Positions 7,491 through 19,770 of a stretch of DNA of 64,000 bases are shown piece by piece. This DNA is from Campylobacter vicugnae (lineage in GTDB: Bacteria; Campylobacterota; Campylobacteria; Campylobacterales; Campylobacteraceae). Each line of letters starts with the position of its first letter. Within the stretch, counting starts at the first letter, position 1. Below the pieces are notes generated by a model. It was not told the origin of the DNA, did no database searches, and was given only the letters and a program-made list of their open reading frames with translations. Location of the stretch: NCBI RefSeq assembly GCF_002139875.1, contig NZ_CP018793.1, positions 372,001 to 436,000 of the forward strand, given 5' to 3'. The translations under genes and the position numbers were made by a program.

Positions 7491-7880
7491 TTAAAATATA
7501 CCTTCAAATCCCCATACTAAAAAGTATTTCCAAAGATGTTCTAAATATAGATAAGATAAGACAATCATTGAGATATAAGCTAAGGCTTGTACTATTCTTA
7601 CATATTTAAAAGATTTTGTAATATCAAATTTAAACCTTTTAATACTGTAATATAAAATAATGTTTGATATAGGAGATAGAAGTAAAAATAAAGAATGATT
7701 TAACAATAGCTCTCTTTTATCATCAGTTGTACATAACTTTTTACCAAGTAAAAAAGATAAAACAAAATATATAAACAATGCTCCAAAGAATATTAAAGTG
7801 GTTTTACAACAATATATAAAATGTTCCTTTATAGGGTTTTGTAAGAATATTTCCATAAGTTTTAATTGGTATTTAGACAT
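7491..7880 (-). CDS. Small membrane protein of unknown function on the opposite strand
   Basis: The 129-residue product has three hydrophobic segments: about residues 25-45 (TTLIFFGALFIYFVLSFLLG), 62-78 and 93-112. It has no recognised motif. The ATG has AAGGATAAAC upstream on its strand. It is the only minus-strand gene in the accessory stretch and is convergent with the preceding gene without a gap. A cargo gene, for example for exclusion of other phages, is a guess from position. Confidence 0.6.
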   Translation of the reverse strand: MSKYQLKLMEIFLQNPIKEHFIYCCKTTLIFFGALFIYFVLSFLLGKKLCTTDDKRELLLNHSLFLLLSPISNIILYYSIKRFKFDITKSFKYVRIVQALAYISMIVLSYLYLEHLWKYFLVWGFEGIF

Positions 7881-7998
7881 GTTTATCCTTTATGTTTTCG
7901 TAATTATACTTTTAATTGTATTAAAAACTACTTGATTATTTTTAATAATATCTCTATAATGTTTTAATATATTTTTAAATTAATTTTAAAGGAGATGT

Positions 7999-8424
7999 AT
8001 GCCTATAAATGAGTTTGAAGTGTTAGAGAAAGTTACTAGAAAAGCCCAAGAGAAGATGTCTTCTTTAGGTGCTTCTACAGCTTTAGATAAAGAGATGGAA
8101 GAATTAAATAATAAAGCTAACATACAAAAAGCTTTTAATGCTATGAAGTTTCTTAATTCTAAGAGTATAGAAGATGGATATAACCTACTTCAAAAAAATG
8201 AAAAAATAGATGGAGAGTTACAAGAAGCTCAAGATTTAAAAGACACAGCAATGGAGTCTTTGCTTTTAGATAATGTTACTGAGTTTTCAGATTATAATAG
8301 AGATAAATCCACACATGTAGCTGATTATAGTCTTTCAGCTAAGTGGAAAGATATGGGACTTAGATTAGCTTCTGGGATATCTCAAGGTACAGGACTTTTT
8401 GGAGATTACGCAGCTATTTTATAA
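7999..8424 (+). CDS. Unknown helical protein, last gene of the accessory region
   Basis: This 141-residue protein is mostly charged helix (KEMEELNNKANIQKAF and similar) and ends in a Gly-rich segment (LASGISQGTGLFGDYAAIL). A good AAAGGAG site stands before the ATG at 7999. No signal peptide, membrane helix or known motif is visible. It resembles the other virion-like genes of this region in style. Its C-terminus may be complete or may have been trimmed when the element decayed. Confidence 0.6.
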   Translation: MPINEFEVLEKVTRKAQEKMSSLGASTALDKEMEELNNKANIQKAFNAMKFLNSKSIEDGYNLLQKNEKIDGELQEAQDLKDTAMESLLLDNVTEFSDYNRDKSTHVADYSLSAKWKDMGLRLASGISQGTGLFGDYAAIL

Positions 8425-8499
8425 AATACAATTAAAATATTTATCTTTAAAATATCTACTAAGTTTTTAATTATTAATTCTAACTTTATCCTAACTTTG

Positions 8500-8507
8500 A
8501 TAAAATA
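8500..8507 (+). promoter_or_regulatory. Probable -10 region of pglE
   Basis: ATAAAATA follows a T-rich stretch about 30 bases before the pglE ATG. This is a usual sigma-70 context in Campylobacter but a weak match. Confidence 0.35.
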
Positions 8508-8524
8508 TAGCCATTAATTAATAG

Positions 8525-11406
<2,882 letters not shown>

Positions 11407-11407
11407 T

Positions 11408-12313
11408 GTGATTTTTAAAGAGATTGAAGAATTTAGCGAGATACGCTATAAGGCTAGAGCCTATTTATGCCATCTTTTAGATAGAAATATACCAAATAAT
11501 CTCCCTGGTGTAAGCGCTCAAAATATTAAAGATGGTTTTGATAAAATTGCACATGAGGTTGATAGCTTTGATGCATTTTATATATTGGATAAAAATGGAA
11601 TTCAACTAGATAATACCATAAGCCTAGATTCTAAAAATATATCTGGTAAAGGAATGAATAGAAGTAATAAGGCGTATTATTATAGATGTGTTCGTGAGAA
11701 GCGATGCGTATTAACTGATCCATATCCATCAAGCCTTACTAATCGCCTTTGTGTTACAGCTTCAATGCCTATATATAATGATAAAAAAGAGTTGCTTTAT
11801 ATAGCGTGTATGGATATTGGGTTAAAAGAGCTTTTAGCTATTATCAGCCCTGGTTCTGTAGATGGAATATTTGGTAAATTTACAAAATTTATATATTCGA
11901 TTTTTTCTATTGCTCTTTTTGCGATCTCATTGGTTTTATTTGTTCATGGTATAAAGAGCTTTGTATTAAAAAGCTTTAATGAGATTAATATTAGCGAGGT
12001 TTTTGAATCCACTATTGTGCTTACTTTAGCACTGGCAATATTTGATCTTGTTAAGGCGATATTTGAAGCTGAGGTTTTAGGTCGGCCAAATCACCATCAA
12101 AATGGCGGTAGTAGAACAATGGTAAGATTTATAGGGAGTATTATTATAGCTTTAGCTATTGAATCTCTTATGTTGGTATTTAAATTTGCAATTACTGATC
12201 CAAGTCAGATATTATATGCGATATATCTTATTGGCGGAGTTGGTTTTTTGATGATTGCACTTAGTTGCTATCTGTTTATTTTAAGAAGGAGTAGTGTTGA
12301 TAGGGATCATTGA
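11408..12313 (+). CDS. PDC/Cache-like sensor membrane protein of the pgl-his operon
   Basis: I chose the GTG at 11408, preceded by AGGAA, over a TTG further upstream inside pglF; this gives 301 residues. The N-terminal half resembles a PDC/Cache sensor (LTDPYPSSLTNRLCVTASMP, then IYNDKKELLYIACMDIGL). The second half has about four membrane segments starting near residue 160. There is no kinase, cyclase or methyl-acceptor output domain. It starts 1 base after pglF and overlaps hisH, so it is co-transcribed. What it senses and how it signals is unknown. Confidence 0.7.
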   Translation: MIFKEIEEFSEIRYKARAYLCHLLDRNIPNNLPGVSAQNIKDGFDKIAHEVDSFDAFYILDKNGIQLDNTISLDSKNISGKGMNRSNKAYYYRCVREKRCVLTDPYPSSLTNRLCVTASMPIYNDKKELLYIACMDIGLKELLAIISPGSVDGIFGKFTKFIYSIFSIALFAISLVLFVHGIKSFVLKSFNEINISEVFESTIVLTLALAIFDLVKAIFEAEVLGRPNHHQNGGSRTMVRFIGSIIIALAIESLMLVFKFAITDPSQILYAIYLIGGVGFLMIALSCYLFILRRSSVDRDH

Positions 12314-12908
12314 TTATGGTGCTGGAAATATAAGAAGCGTTCAAAATGCCATTGAGTTTTTAGGAGCTAAGAGTGAGTTAGTAAGCGATGCTGATCGTTT
12401 AAAACAATATAGTAGATTGCTATTACCTGGAGTAGGTGCTTTTGGTAAGGCGATACAAAGATTAAGAGATACAAATTTAGATAATGCAATTTTAGAGTTT
12501 ATAGCTAGTGGTAAGCCGTTTCTTGGGATCTGTCTTGGGATGCAACTTTTGTTTAAAAAGAGCTATGAATTTGGTGAGCATAGTGGTCTTGGGGTTATTG
12601 ATGGGAGTATTATTAAATTTGATGAATCTAAATTTGATAAGCCTCTTAAAGTACCACATATGGGCTGGAATATGGCTAAATTTACTAAACAAAGCAAGAT
12701 TGTAGATGGCCTTGGCAAGAGTGCTTATTTGTATTTTGTTCATTCATATCATGCTGTTTGTGATAGTAAATTTGCTTTAGCTTATACTGAGTATGGGTAT
12801 GATTTTGTCAGTGCTGTGGAGTATGAAAATGTCTATGGATTTCAGCCTCATCCTGAAAAATCACATGAGAGCGGACTAAGAATAATTAAAAATTTTATGG
12901 AGATGTAG
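12294..12908 (+). CDS. hisH: HisH, glutaminase subunit of imidazole glycerol phosphate synthase
   Basis: HisH supplies ammonia from glutamine to HisF in histidine biosynthesis. The class I amidotransferase pattern is complete: DYGAGN at the start, the nucleophile in GKPFLGICLGMQLL (the Cys of GICLG near residue 79), and the late FQPHPEKS with His and Glu. The start is GTG at 12294 or TTG at 12297. AAGGAG at 12286-12291 is better spaced for the TTG. It overlaps the preceding membrane gene by 20 bases, and hisA follows directly. hisF is not in the window. Confidence 0.93.
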   Translation: MLIGIIDYGAGNIRSVQNAIEFLGAKSELVSDADRLKQYSRLLLPGVGAFGKAIQRLRDTNLDNAILEFIASGKPFLGICLGMQLLFKKSYEFGEHSGLGVIDGSIIKFDESKFDKPLKVPHMGWNMAKFTKQSKIVDGLGKSAYLYFVHSYHAVCDSKFALAYTEYGYDFVSAVEYENVYGFQPHPEKSHESGLRIIKNFMEM

Positions 12909-13619
12909 ATGGAAAAATATATGGCAATAGATTTAAAAGAAGGTAAAGCAGTTAGACTATCAAAGGGATTAATGGATAGTGCTAAAATTTACTCAAATGA
13001 GCCGTGGGAGCTAGCTAAGAGATTTAGCGATGCTGGGACTAAGTGGTTGCATATTGTAGATTTAGATGGAGCATTTGCTGGAGATGCTGTAAATTTAAAA
13101 ACTATAGAAAAAATTGTAAATGCTACAAATTTAAATATACAAATTGGCGGTGGAGTACGCAATGAAGAGCGTATAAAAAGCTATTTAAACTCAGGAGTTA
13201 GTAGGTTGATTTTGGGTTCTGTTGCACTTAAAAATCCTGAGTTTGTAAAAGAGATGGCTAAAAAATATAGAATAGTTGTAGGAATAGATGCTAAAGATGG
13301 GTTTGTAGCAGTAGAAGGATGGGCTGAGGTAAGTCAGATAAGAGCTACTGAACTTGCTAAGCTATATGCAGATGCTGGAGTTGAAGCGATAATTGCCACA
13401 GATATTAGCAAAGATGGTATGCTGTGTGGGTTAAATTTAGAATTTACATCAAGCATTGCACAAGCTAGCAGCATTGATACGATTGCAAGTGGCGGTGTGG
13501 CAAGTTTAGCTGATTTAGAGGTTGCAAGCAAAGTCAAAGGCATATCAGGAGTTATAATTGGAAAGGCATATTATGAAGGTAAAATAGAACTTAGTGACAT
13601 TTTTGGAAATAATTTTTAA
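12909..13619 (+). CDS. hisA: HisA, ProFAR isomerase
   Basis: HisA is a (beta/alpha)8-barrel enzyme that isomerises ProFAR to PRFAR, the substrate of HisH/HisF. Seen are the first catalytic Asp in [12 protein letters not shown], the phosphate-binding block QIGGGVRN, the second catalytic Asp in [12 protein letters not shown], and [11 protein letters not shown] near the end. At 236 residues it is a normal length. It begins on the base after the hisH stop. Confidence 0.95.
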   Translation: MEKYMAIDLKEGKAVRLSKGLMDSAKIYSNEPWELAKRFSDAGTKWLHIVDLDGAFAGDAVNLKTIEKIVNATNLNIQIGGGVRNEERIKSYLNSGVSRLILGSVALKNPEFVKEMAKKYRIVVGIDAKDGFVAVEGWAEVSQIRATELAKLYADAGVEAIIATDISKDGMLCGLNLEFTSSIAQASSIDTIASGGVASLADLEVASKVKGISGVIIGKAYYEGKIELSDIFGNNF

Positions 13620-13683
13620 CTATTAAAGTTATTTTAAAAGTAATTTTAGATAAAATATCATCAAAGTTGTGAAAGGATAGTTA

Positions 13684-14049
13684 GTGAAGTTATTAGTTGT
13701 TGATGATAGCTCTACTATGAGAAGAATTATAAAAAATACGTTAGAAAGACTCGGTCATAGTGATGTGTTGCAAGCAGAGCACGGCGTGGAAGCTTGGGAT
13801 ATACTTTGTCAAAATCCAGATATTGGAGTTTTAATCACAGACTGGAATATGCCTGAGATGAATGGCCTAGAGTTAGTAAAAAAGGTTAGGGCTGAGTCTA
13901 AATATGAAAATATGCCTATTATAATGGTAACCACAGAGGGTGGTAAGGCTGAGGTTATTACAGCATTAAAAGCTGGAGTGAATAACTATATTGTTAAGCC
14001 TTTTACGCCGCAGGTTCTTAAAGAGAAACTTGAAGACGTTCTTGGGTAA
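13684..14049 (+). CDS. cheY: CheY, chemotaxis response regulator
   Basis: CheY is a single receiver domain that, when phosphorylated by CheA, binds the flagellar switch. The key residues are all present: D7/D8 (VVDDSS), phospho-acceptor D53 (LITDWNMPEMNG), T83 (MVTTEGGKAEV) and K105 (VKPFTP). It is 121 residues and nearly identical in pattern to C. jejuni CheY but without its short C-terminal tail. The start is GTG with AAAGGA upstream. It overlaps prmA by one base. Confidence 0.96.
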   Translation: MKLLVVDDSSTMRRIIKNTLERLGHSDVLQAEHGVEAWDILCQNPDIGVLITDWNMPEMNGLELVKKVRAESKYENMPIIMVTTEGGKAEVITALKAGVNNYIVKPFTPQVLKEKLEDVLG

Positions 14050-14861
14050 TGAAAGATAAATATTACGAATTAAAAGTCATATCCTCACAAATAGAGCCGT
14101 TAAAAGATCTTGTATTTGAATTTGGATTTACCTGTATAGAAGAGATCGATGGTGGCTTTATCATTAGAGACGAGGAGAGTTTAGACGATACTAAGTGGGG
14201 ACTTGAAGAGTTTGCTAGTCGCTTTGGCTGCGAGATAACTACTGACTTACAAATCAAAGATAATATAGATTGGATTAATGAGTATAAAAAAGGCATAGCT
14301 CCAGTTGCTGCTGGAGATTTTTATATTAGACCTAGCTGGGAAAAGCCTAAAGATGGATTGATTGATATTATCATCGATCCGGCTCTTGCCTTTGGTTCTG
14401 GACATCATGAGAGTACAAACTCATGCCTAAAATTAATCTCAAAATATGCTAAAAACTATAAAGAAGCATTAGATGTAGGTTGCGGTAGCGGAATTTTAAG
14501 TATTGCTATGGCAAAGCTAGGTTTAAGTGTTAGTAGTTGCGATACAGATGAGTTAGCAGTACAAAGTACATCTCATAACGCCAAAATAAATGGTGTAAAT
14601 ATAGAAGATATTTGGACTGGTTCAGTAACAAACAGTGATAAAAGCTATGATATAGTAGTAGCAAATATTATTGCTGATGTTATACTATTTCTTGCAAATG
14701 ACCTAAAATCCAAAGTAAAAACTGGTGGCTTACTAATTTTATCTGGAATTTTAACAAAATATAAAAGTAGAATTATAGATGCCTTTAGTCAATTTGAGTT
14801 AGTAGAGAATTTAACTCAAAATGAGTGGGAGAGTTTTGTATTTAAAAATCAAGGAAAATAA
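14049..14861 (+). CDS. prmA: PrmA, ribosomal protein L11 methyltransferase
   Basis: PrmA trimethylates ribosomal protein L11 using S-adenosylmethionine. The N-terminal substrate-recognition part is followed by the family signature DPALAFGSGHHESTN, the SAM-binding motif DVGCGSGILSIA, and the catalytic VVANIIADV. Its 270 residues are close to other epsilonproteobacterial PrmA. The ATG shares a base with the cheY stop (TAATG), and ftsH follows in the same way, so the three are tightly coupled. Confidence 0.93.
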   Translation: MKDKYYELKVISSQIEPLKDLVFEFGFTCIEEIDGGFIIRDEESLDDTKWGLEEFASRFGCEITTDLQIKDNIDWINEYKKGIAPVAAGDFYIRPSWEKPKDGLIDIIIDPALAFGSGHHESTNSCLKLISKYAKNYKEALDVGCGSGILSIAMAKLGLSVSSCDTDELAVQSTSHNAKINGVNIEDIWTGSVTNSDKSYDIVVANIIADVILFLANDLKSKVKTGGLLILSGILTKYKSRIIDAFSQFELVENLTQNEWESFVFKNQGK

Positions 14862-16789
14862 TGGAAAATAAAAATCAACCAAATCAAAATAATAATAACT
14901 TTTTTAATAAAAATCCTATTTTGGTATTTGCAATTTTTGCTATAGTTATGGTGCTAATATTTAGAAGTATGAGTCCTGATGAAATGGGTATTTCTAGTGC
15001 AAATTCAAAAAATATTAGCTATTCAGAGTTAAAATCTTTAATTAAATCAAAGCAAATTAATGAAGTAGTAATTGGTCAAACCACTATAAAAGCTAGTGGA
15101 AATGGTCAAACATATATAGTAAAAAAAGTTGCTAACGATCAAACTTTAGTTCCACTTTTAGAAGAGAATAACATCAGTTATGGAGCATATAGTGAGAGTA
15201 ATTGGCTAAGCGATATGCTATTTTCATGGGTTATTCCTGTGTTTATTTTCTTTGCAATCTGGATGTTTTTAGCCAGTAGAATGCAAAAAAATATGGGTAG
15301 CGGAATCCTTGGTATGGGAAGTAGCAAAAAGCTTATAAATAGCGAAAAGCCAAAGGTTAAATTTGATGATGTAGCTGGCGTTGAAGAGGCTAAAGAAGAG
15401 GTAAAAGAGATCGTAGATTTTCTTAAAAATCCTGAACGCTATATTCGTCTTGGTGCAAAAATTCCAAAAGGTGTGCTATTAGTAGGCCCTCCAGGTACTG
15501 GTAAAACATTACTTGCCAAGGCTGTTGCTGGTGAGGCTGAAGTTCCATTTTTCTCAGTTTCTGGTTCAAGCTTTATAGAGATGTTTGTAGGTGTGGGCGC
15601 AAGTCGTGTTAGAGATCTATTTGAAAATGCCAAAAAAGAAGCACCTGCTATCGTATTTATAGATGAAATTGATGCTATTGGTAAGAGTAGAGCAGCTGGT
15701 TCTATGATGGGCGGTAATGATGAGAGAGAGCAGACTTTAAATCAGCTTTTAGCTGAAATGGATGGATTTGATAGCGATAAAAGTCCTGTAATAGTTCTAG
15801 CAGCAACTAACCGCCCAGAGGTTTTAGATGCGGCACTTTTAAGACCAGGTAGATTTGACCGCCAAGTTTTAGTTGATAAACCTGATTTTAAAGGGCGTGT
15901 TGATATATTAAAAGTACATAGCAAAGAAGTTAAGCTTTCAAATGATGTAAATATGGATGAGATAGGTCGCTTAACTGCTGGTTTAGCTGGAGCTGATTTG
16001 GCTAATATCATTAATGAAGCTGCTCTTTTAGCAGGTCGTTCTAATAAAACTAAAATTGATCAACAAGATCTAGTTGAAGCAGTTGAGAGAGCAATTGCAG
16101 GTTTAGAGAAAAAATCTCGTCGTATAAATCCAAAAGAGAAAAAGATAGTTACATATCATGAGTGCGGACATGCTTTAATAGCTGAAACTACAAAAGGTGC
16201 TGATAAGGTTACAAAAGTATCGGTAATACCGCGTGGTATTGCAGCTTTAGGTTATACACTTAACGCCCCAGAAGAGAATAAATTTTTAATGCAAAAACAT
16301 GAGTTGATTGCTAAGGTTGATGTATTACTAGGTGGTAGAGCTGCTGAGCAAGTATTTATTAAAGAGATTAGCACGGGTGCAAGTAACGATCTTGAACGCG
16401 CTACTGATATTATAAAAGCAATGGTATCAATGTATGGAATGACTGATGTAGCTGGCCTTATGGTGCTAGAAAAGCAACGCAATGTATTTTTAAATGGAGG
16501 CCAAACTCTAAAAGATTATAGCGATGATATGGCGCAAAAATTAGATGAGTTTGTAAAAAACTTCTTAAATGAGAGATATGAAGCAGTTTTATCTACTCTT
16601 GAGTTGTATCGTGGTGCTATAGAGAAGATGGTAGAATCTTTATATGAAGAAGAGACTATAGAGGGTGATAAAGTTAGGGCGATTATTAAAGAATTTGAAG
16701 AAGCAAATGGCTTACCTACTCGCTTAGTAGATGTTGAAGATGAGAATTCAGACATCAAAAAAGCAAAAGAGAATCAAGTAGATGAATAA
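14861..16789 (+). CDS. ftsH: FtsH, membrane ATP-dependent zinc metalloprotease
   Basis: FtsH degrades misfolded membrane proteins and some regulators. Two membrane segments (about 18-34 and 119-138) flank a periplasmic part. The AAA module has Walker A GPPGTGKT (209-216), Walker B VFIDEID (265-271) and an arginine-finger region RPGRFDRQV. The zinc site HECGH is at 433-437. The length of 642 residues is typical. It follows prmA directly and overlaps the psd-like gene by 8 bases. Confidence 0.97.
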   Translation: MENKNQPNQNNNNFFNKNPILVFAIFAIVMVLIFRSMSPDEMGISSANSKNISYSELKSLIKSKQINEVVIGQTTIKASGNGQTYIVKKVANDQTLVPLLEENNISYGAYSESNWLSDMLFSWVIPVFIFFAIWMFLASRMQKNMGSGILGMGSSKKLINSEKPKVKFDDVAGVEEAKEEVKEIVDFLKNPERYIRLGAKIPKGVLLVGPPGTGKTLLAKAVAGEAEVPFFSVSGSSFIEMFVGVGASRVRDLFENAKKEAPAIVFIDEIDAIGKSRAAGSMMGGNDEREQTLNQLLAEMDGFDSDKSPVIVLAATNRPEVLDAALLRPGRFDRQVLVDKPDFKGRVDILKVHSKEVKLSNDVNMDEIGRLTAGLAGADLANIINEAALLAGRSNKTKIDQQDLVEAVERAIAGLEKKSRRINPKEKKIVTYHECGHALIAETTKGADKVTKVSVIPRGIAALGYTLNAPEENKFLMQKHELIAKVDVLLGGRAAEQVFIKEISTGASNDLERATDIIKAMVSMYGMTDVAGLMVLEKQRNVFLNGGQTLKDYSDDMAQKLDEFVKNFLNERYEAVLSTLELYRGAIEKMVESLYEEETIEGDKVRAIIKEFEEANGLPTRLVDVEDENSDIKKAKENQVDE

Positions 16790-17393
16790 TCTAGGAATCA
16801 TAAGCAAATATGGATATAAATGCATCACTATTTCGGTGGTGCTTTTAATACTATCTTGGATTTTTGATTTTTGGTTTAGTTTTTTTACTATCTTACTTTT
16901 AGCTACTTTGTGGGTTTATAGAAACCCTGAAAGACTACCACAAAGCGAAGATTCTAAAGCTATATTGTCTCCTATTGATGGAGTTGTAGAAGATATTAAA
17001 AAATGCAATTATAATGGTCGTAGTTATAGTGAAATTTTAATTCGCTCAAGAATTATTGATTGTGGTGTTTTGCGTGCTACTTGTGATATGGAGATATCTG
17101 ATATTAAAAGGCGTAATGGTCTAAATTTGCATAGTAGCGATTCAAACTCAAATTTATTAAATAACCGAGCTACCATAATATCTAAAAATCAAGATATTAT
17201 ACTTCGTATTAGTACTTCAGCACTTACATCTAAGATTTATTTAGAAAGTATAACTTATGTTAAATCTGGTCGTAGAATAGGCTTTATTAAAGATGGCAAA
17301 GTCTCTCTTTTAATGCCTTTAAATACGAGAATATCTCTTACCAAAGGTGATAAAGTAAAAGCTTGTAATATTATAGGTTATATAGATGAGTAG
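16782..17393 (+). CDS. Phosphatidylserine decarboxylase-like protein without the catalytic Gly-Ser
   Basis: The 203-residue protein matches the short Psd family: a membrane segment near 15-40, WVYRNPERLP like the family's FRDPxR, and AILSPIDGVVE. Real Psd enzymes self-cleave at Gly-Ser (or LGST) to form the pyruvoyl cofactor, in a block like RxGxxxFGSxVxxxxP. Here the block reads RRIGFIKDGKVSLLMP, with K173 where the serine should be. It overlaps pssA, the phosphatidylserine synthase, as in C. jejuni (Cj1115-Cj1114). Decarboxylase activity is doubtful. A helper or regulatory role for PssA is inference. Confidence 0.8.
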   Translation: MNNLGIISKYGYKCITISVVLLILSWIFDFWFSFFTILLLATLWVYRNPERLPQSEDSKAILSPIDGVVEDIKKCNYNGRSYSEILIRSRIIDCGVLRATCDMEISDIKRRNGLNLHSSDSNSNLLNNRATIISKNQDIILRISTSALTSKIYLESITYVKSGRRIGFIKDGKVSLLMPLNTRISLTKGDKVKACNIIGYIDE

Positions 17394-18117
17394 TAATAAT
17401 AAATTAATATATATACTTCCAAATTTATTTACAGCAGGTAGTGCATTTACTGGTATTATCAGTATTTTAGCTAGTGCTAATGGCGAATTTGGAAAGGCTA
17501 TTTTTTATCTTGTAATCTCTCTTGTGCTTGATGGGCTAGATGGTAGAGTAGCAAGATTAACCAAAACCACATCTAAATTTGGTGTAGAATTTGATAGTTT
17601 GGCTGATTTAGTTGCTTTTGGTGTAGCTCCAGCTATGTTGTTTTATTTTAGTATTGGAGATGAATTTGGCAGATTTGGTTCATTAATTACAGCTATGTTT
17701 GTAGTATTTGGAGCTATTAGATTAGCTAGATTTAATGTTACAACTAATGAAAATGAACCAAATATGTTTATTGGGCTACCGATTCCTACAGCTGCTATAG
17801 TCGCTGGATTTTGGATTGGAATTTATAATAAATATGAGATTATGCAAGGATATGAGTGGATATTTATTATTTTAATGAGCGTGCTTTCTATACTTATGGT
17901 TTCTAATGTACGCTATCCAAGCTTTAAAAAGGTTGATTTTAGTCGTGCTAATTATATTAAAGCTCTTGTAGTGCTTGTAATACTATTTTCACTTTTATAT
18001 CTATATCCTTTAGAATCAGCTACTGCTTTGATTTCTATTTATACTACATATGGTATAATTCGTGCTGTTTGGGCGAGATTTTTTGCCAAAAATATCAAGA
18101 TAAAGGAACAAAAATGA
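17386..18117 (+). CDS. pssA: PssA, CDP-diacylglycerol--serine O-phosphatidyltransferase
   Basis: PssA makes phosphatidylserine from CDP-diacylglycerol and serine at the inner membrane. The CDP-alcohol phosphotransferase signature is present as LDGLDGRVARLT, then GVEFDSLAD, with the DG, AR, G and two D residues properly spaced. About seven hydrophobic segments run through the 243 residues. It overlaps the psd-like gene by 8 bases. Its 3' end carries a promoter and overlaps the start of the leuA leader ORF. Confidence 0.94.
   Translation: MSSNNKLIYILPNLFTAGSAFTGIISILASANGEFGKAIFYLVISLVLDGLDGRVARLTKTTSKFGVEFDSLADLVAFGVAPAMLFYFSIGDEFGRFGSLITAMFVVFGAIRLARFNVTTNENEPNMFIGLPIPTAAIVAGFWIGIYNKYEIMQGYEWIFIILMSVLSILMVSNVRYPSFKKVDFSRANYIKALVVLVILFSLLYLYPLESATALISIYTTYGIIRAVWARFFAKNIKIKEQK
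18052..18059 (+). promoter_or_regulatory. Extended -10 promoter (GGTATAAT) for the leuA leader transcript
   Basis: TGGTATAAT (18051-18059) near the end of pssA is an extended -10 box. A transcript would start near 18066, about 48 bases before the leader ORF, and run into leuA. A second TATAAA at 18212 could be a later promoter that skips the leader. Confidence 0.5.
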
Positions 18118-18191
18118 TAGCAAATAGTAAAAAAATTTATATATTTATCTATAAACTTTCTCTCCTTAATCTGCTCTGTAGCTCCTTTTAA
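18114..18191 (+). CDS. leuL: Leucine-rich leader peptide upstream of leuA
   Basis: The 25-codon ORF starts with ATG overlapping the pssA stop (ATGA), has AAAGGAACAA as ribosome binding site, and ends at TAA 18189. The end of the peptide reads KLSLLNLLCSSF, five Leu within eight residues. The codons are CTT, CTC, CTT, CTG and CTC; CTC and CTG are uncommon in the neighbouring genes. This is the hallmark of a leader peptide that senses charged tRNA-Leu. The Leu-codon stretch TCCTTAA (18163-18169) is complementary to TTAAGGA (18229-18235), the leuA ribosome binding site. The gene name is by analogy with other leu leaders. Confidence 0.7.
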   Translation: MIANSKKIYIFIYKLSLLNLLCSSF

Positions 18192-18235
18192 TAACTCTAT
18201 GCATAGCATACTATAAAATATATTAAATTTAAGGA
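18163..18235 (+). promoter_or_regulatory. Possible translational attenuator of leuA
   Basis: TCCTTAA inside the Leu codons can pair over 7 bases with TTAAGGA at the leuA ribosome binding site. A ribosome stalled on the Leu codons would cover the first strand and free the site. I see no GC-rich stem with a T-run here, so a translational rather than transcriptional switch is the better guess. Confidence 0.45.
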
Positions 18236-18242
18236 TAATAAA

Positions 18243-19760
18243 ATGGATAAAAATAAAATTATAATTTTTGATACAACATTAAGAGATGGTGAGCAAAGCC
18301 CTGGTGCATCTATGAATACTGAAGAGAAAATTCAAATTGCTCTTCAATTAGAACGCCTTGGCGTTGATGTTATGGAAGCTGGATTTGCTGCTGCTAGTCC
18401 TGGAGATTTTGATGCGATTAATCAAATAGCCAAACAGGTAGAATCCATTAAAGTTGCTAGTCTTTCAAGAGCTCTTGAGCGTGATATAAAAGCAGCAGCC
18501 GATGCAATCGCTCCAGCAAAAAATAGAAGAATTCACACCTTCATCGCTACTAGCCCAATCCATATGGAACACAAGCTTAAGATGAAGCCTGATGAGGTTA
18601 TCAAAAGAGCAGTTGAAGCGGTACAATATGCTAAAAGTTTTGTAGATGATGTTGAGTTTAGCTGCGAAGATGCAGGTAGAAGCGATATATCATTTTTAAA
18701 AGAGATATGTGATGCGGTGGTAAATGCTGGTGCTAAGACTTTAAATTTGCCTGATACTGTAGGTTTTAGATTGCCATATGAGATAGCTGATATGGTTAGA
18801 ATTATGAGTGAGTACATTGGAGATAGAGCTATTATATCAGTTCATAATCACAATGACCTTGGACTTGCAGTAGCAAATACTCTAGCAAGTATTAAGGCTG
18901 GAGCAAGACAGGTAGAATGTACTATTAACGGTCTAGGCGAAAGAGCTGGTAATGCAGCTTTAGAAGAGATCGTTATGGCGATCAAAACAAGAAGTGATGA
19001 ATTTAGTGGATTATATACTGATATCGTTACTAAAGAGATATATGCTACAAGTCGTCTAGTAGCTAGTATTACAGGTATAGAACCACAACCAAATAAAGCA
19101 ATCGTTGGTAAAAATGCATTTGCTCACGAGAGTGGTATTCATCAAGATGGTATGTTAAAATGTGCTCAAACATATGAAATAATCAAAGCTGAAGATATAG
19201 GAGCAGAGAAAAATGCTCTAGTTTTAGGCAAACATAGCGGTCGTCATGCCTTTAAAGATAAGTTAGTAAATTTAGGTTTTGATCTAAATGATGAAGAGAT
19301 AAATGAAGCGTTTAGCAAATTTAAATTACTTTGTGATAAGAAAAAAGAGATTTTTGATGATGATATTAGAGCGCTTGTAAGTGATGAGATTATCAAAATT
19401 CCTGAGATTTATACAATCGAAACTTTAAGCACTAGCTCATGCAACTCAGGCCATTCAAGTGCAGCTATTAGTATTAAATTTAATGGTGAGATTATTAGTG
19501 ATGCAGCTCTTGGCAATGGTACAGCTGATGCGATATTTAAGGTAATTGATAGAATAAGTAAGGTTGCTGGAGAGTTAAAAGATTATAAAGTCTCAGCCGT
19601 ATCTCAAGGCAAAGATGCTCTTGCGAAGGTTACTGTAAAGGTGGCCTTTGGTCCTAGTGAACCTCCATTTATAGGTCATGGTTTAGATATAGATACTATG
19701 ATGGCAAGTGCTAAAGCCTATGTAAGTGCTTTAAATAGCTATTTAAGTATGAAAAAATAG
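18243..19760 (+). CDS. leuA: LeuA, 2-isopropylmalate synthase
   Basis: LeuA condenses acetyl-CoA with 2-ketoisovalerate, the first committed step of leucine synthesis. The HMGL-like barrel shows the metal/substrate motif [12 protein letters not shown] at the N-terminus and [12 protein letters not shown] around residue 203. The C-terminal allosteric LeuA dimerisation domain starts near 390 and is complete, so leucine feedback is expected. Its 505 residues are typical. The ATG has AAGGA 7 bases upstream. The leader ORF upstream suggests a second level of leucine control. leuBCD are not in the window. Confidence 0.96.
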   Translation: MDKNKIIIFDTTLRDGEQSPGASMNTEEKIQIALQLERLGVDVMEAGFAAASPGDFDAINQIAKQVESIKVASLSRALERDIKAAADAIAPAKNRRIHTFIATSPIHMEHKLKMKPDEVIKRAVEAVQYAKSFVDDVEFSCEDAGRSDISFLKEICDAVVNAGAKTLNLPDTVGFRLPYEIADMVRIMSEYIGDRAIISVHNHNDLGLAVANTLASIKAGARQVECTINGLGERAGNAALEEIVMAIKTRSDEFSGLYTDIVTKEIYATSRLVASITGIEPQPNKAIVGKNAFAHESGIHQDGMLKCAQTYEIIKAEDIGAEKNALVLGKHSGRHAFKDKLVNLGFDLNDEEINEAFSKFKLLCDKKKEIFDDDIRALVSDEIIKIPEIYTIETLSTSSCNSGHSSAAISIKFNGEIISDAALGNGTADAIFKVIDRISKVAGELKDYKVSAVSQGKDALAKVTVKVAFGPSEPPFIGHGLDIDTMMASAKAYVSALNSYLSMKK

Positions 19761-19770
19761 GTTTAAATTT

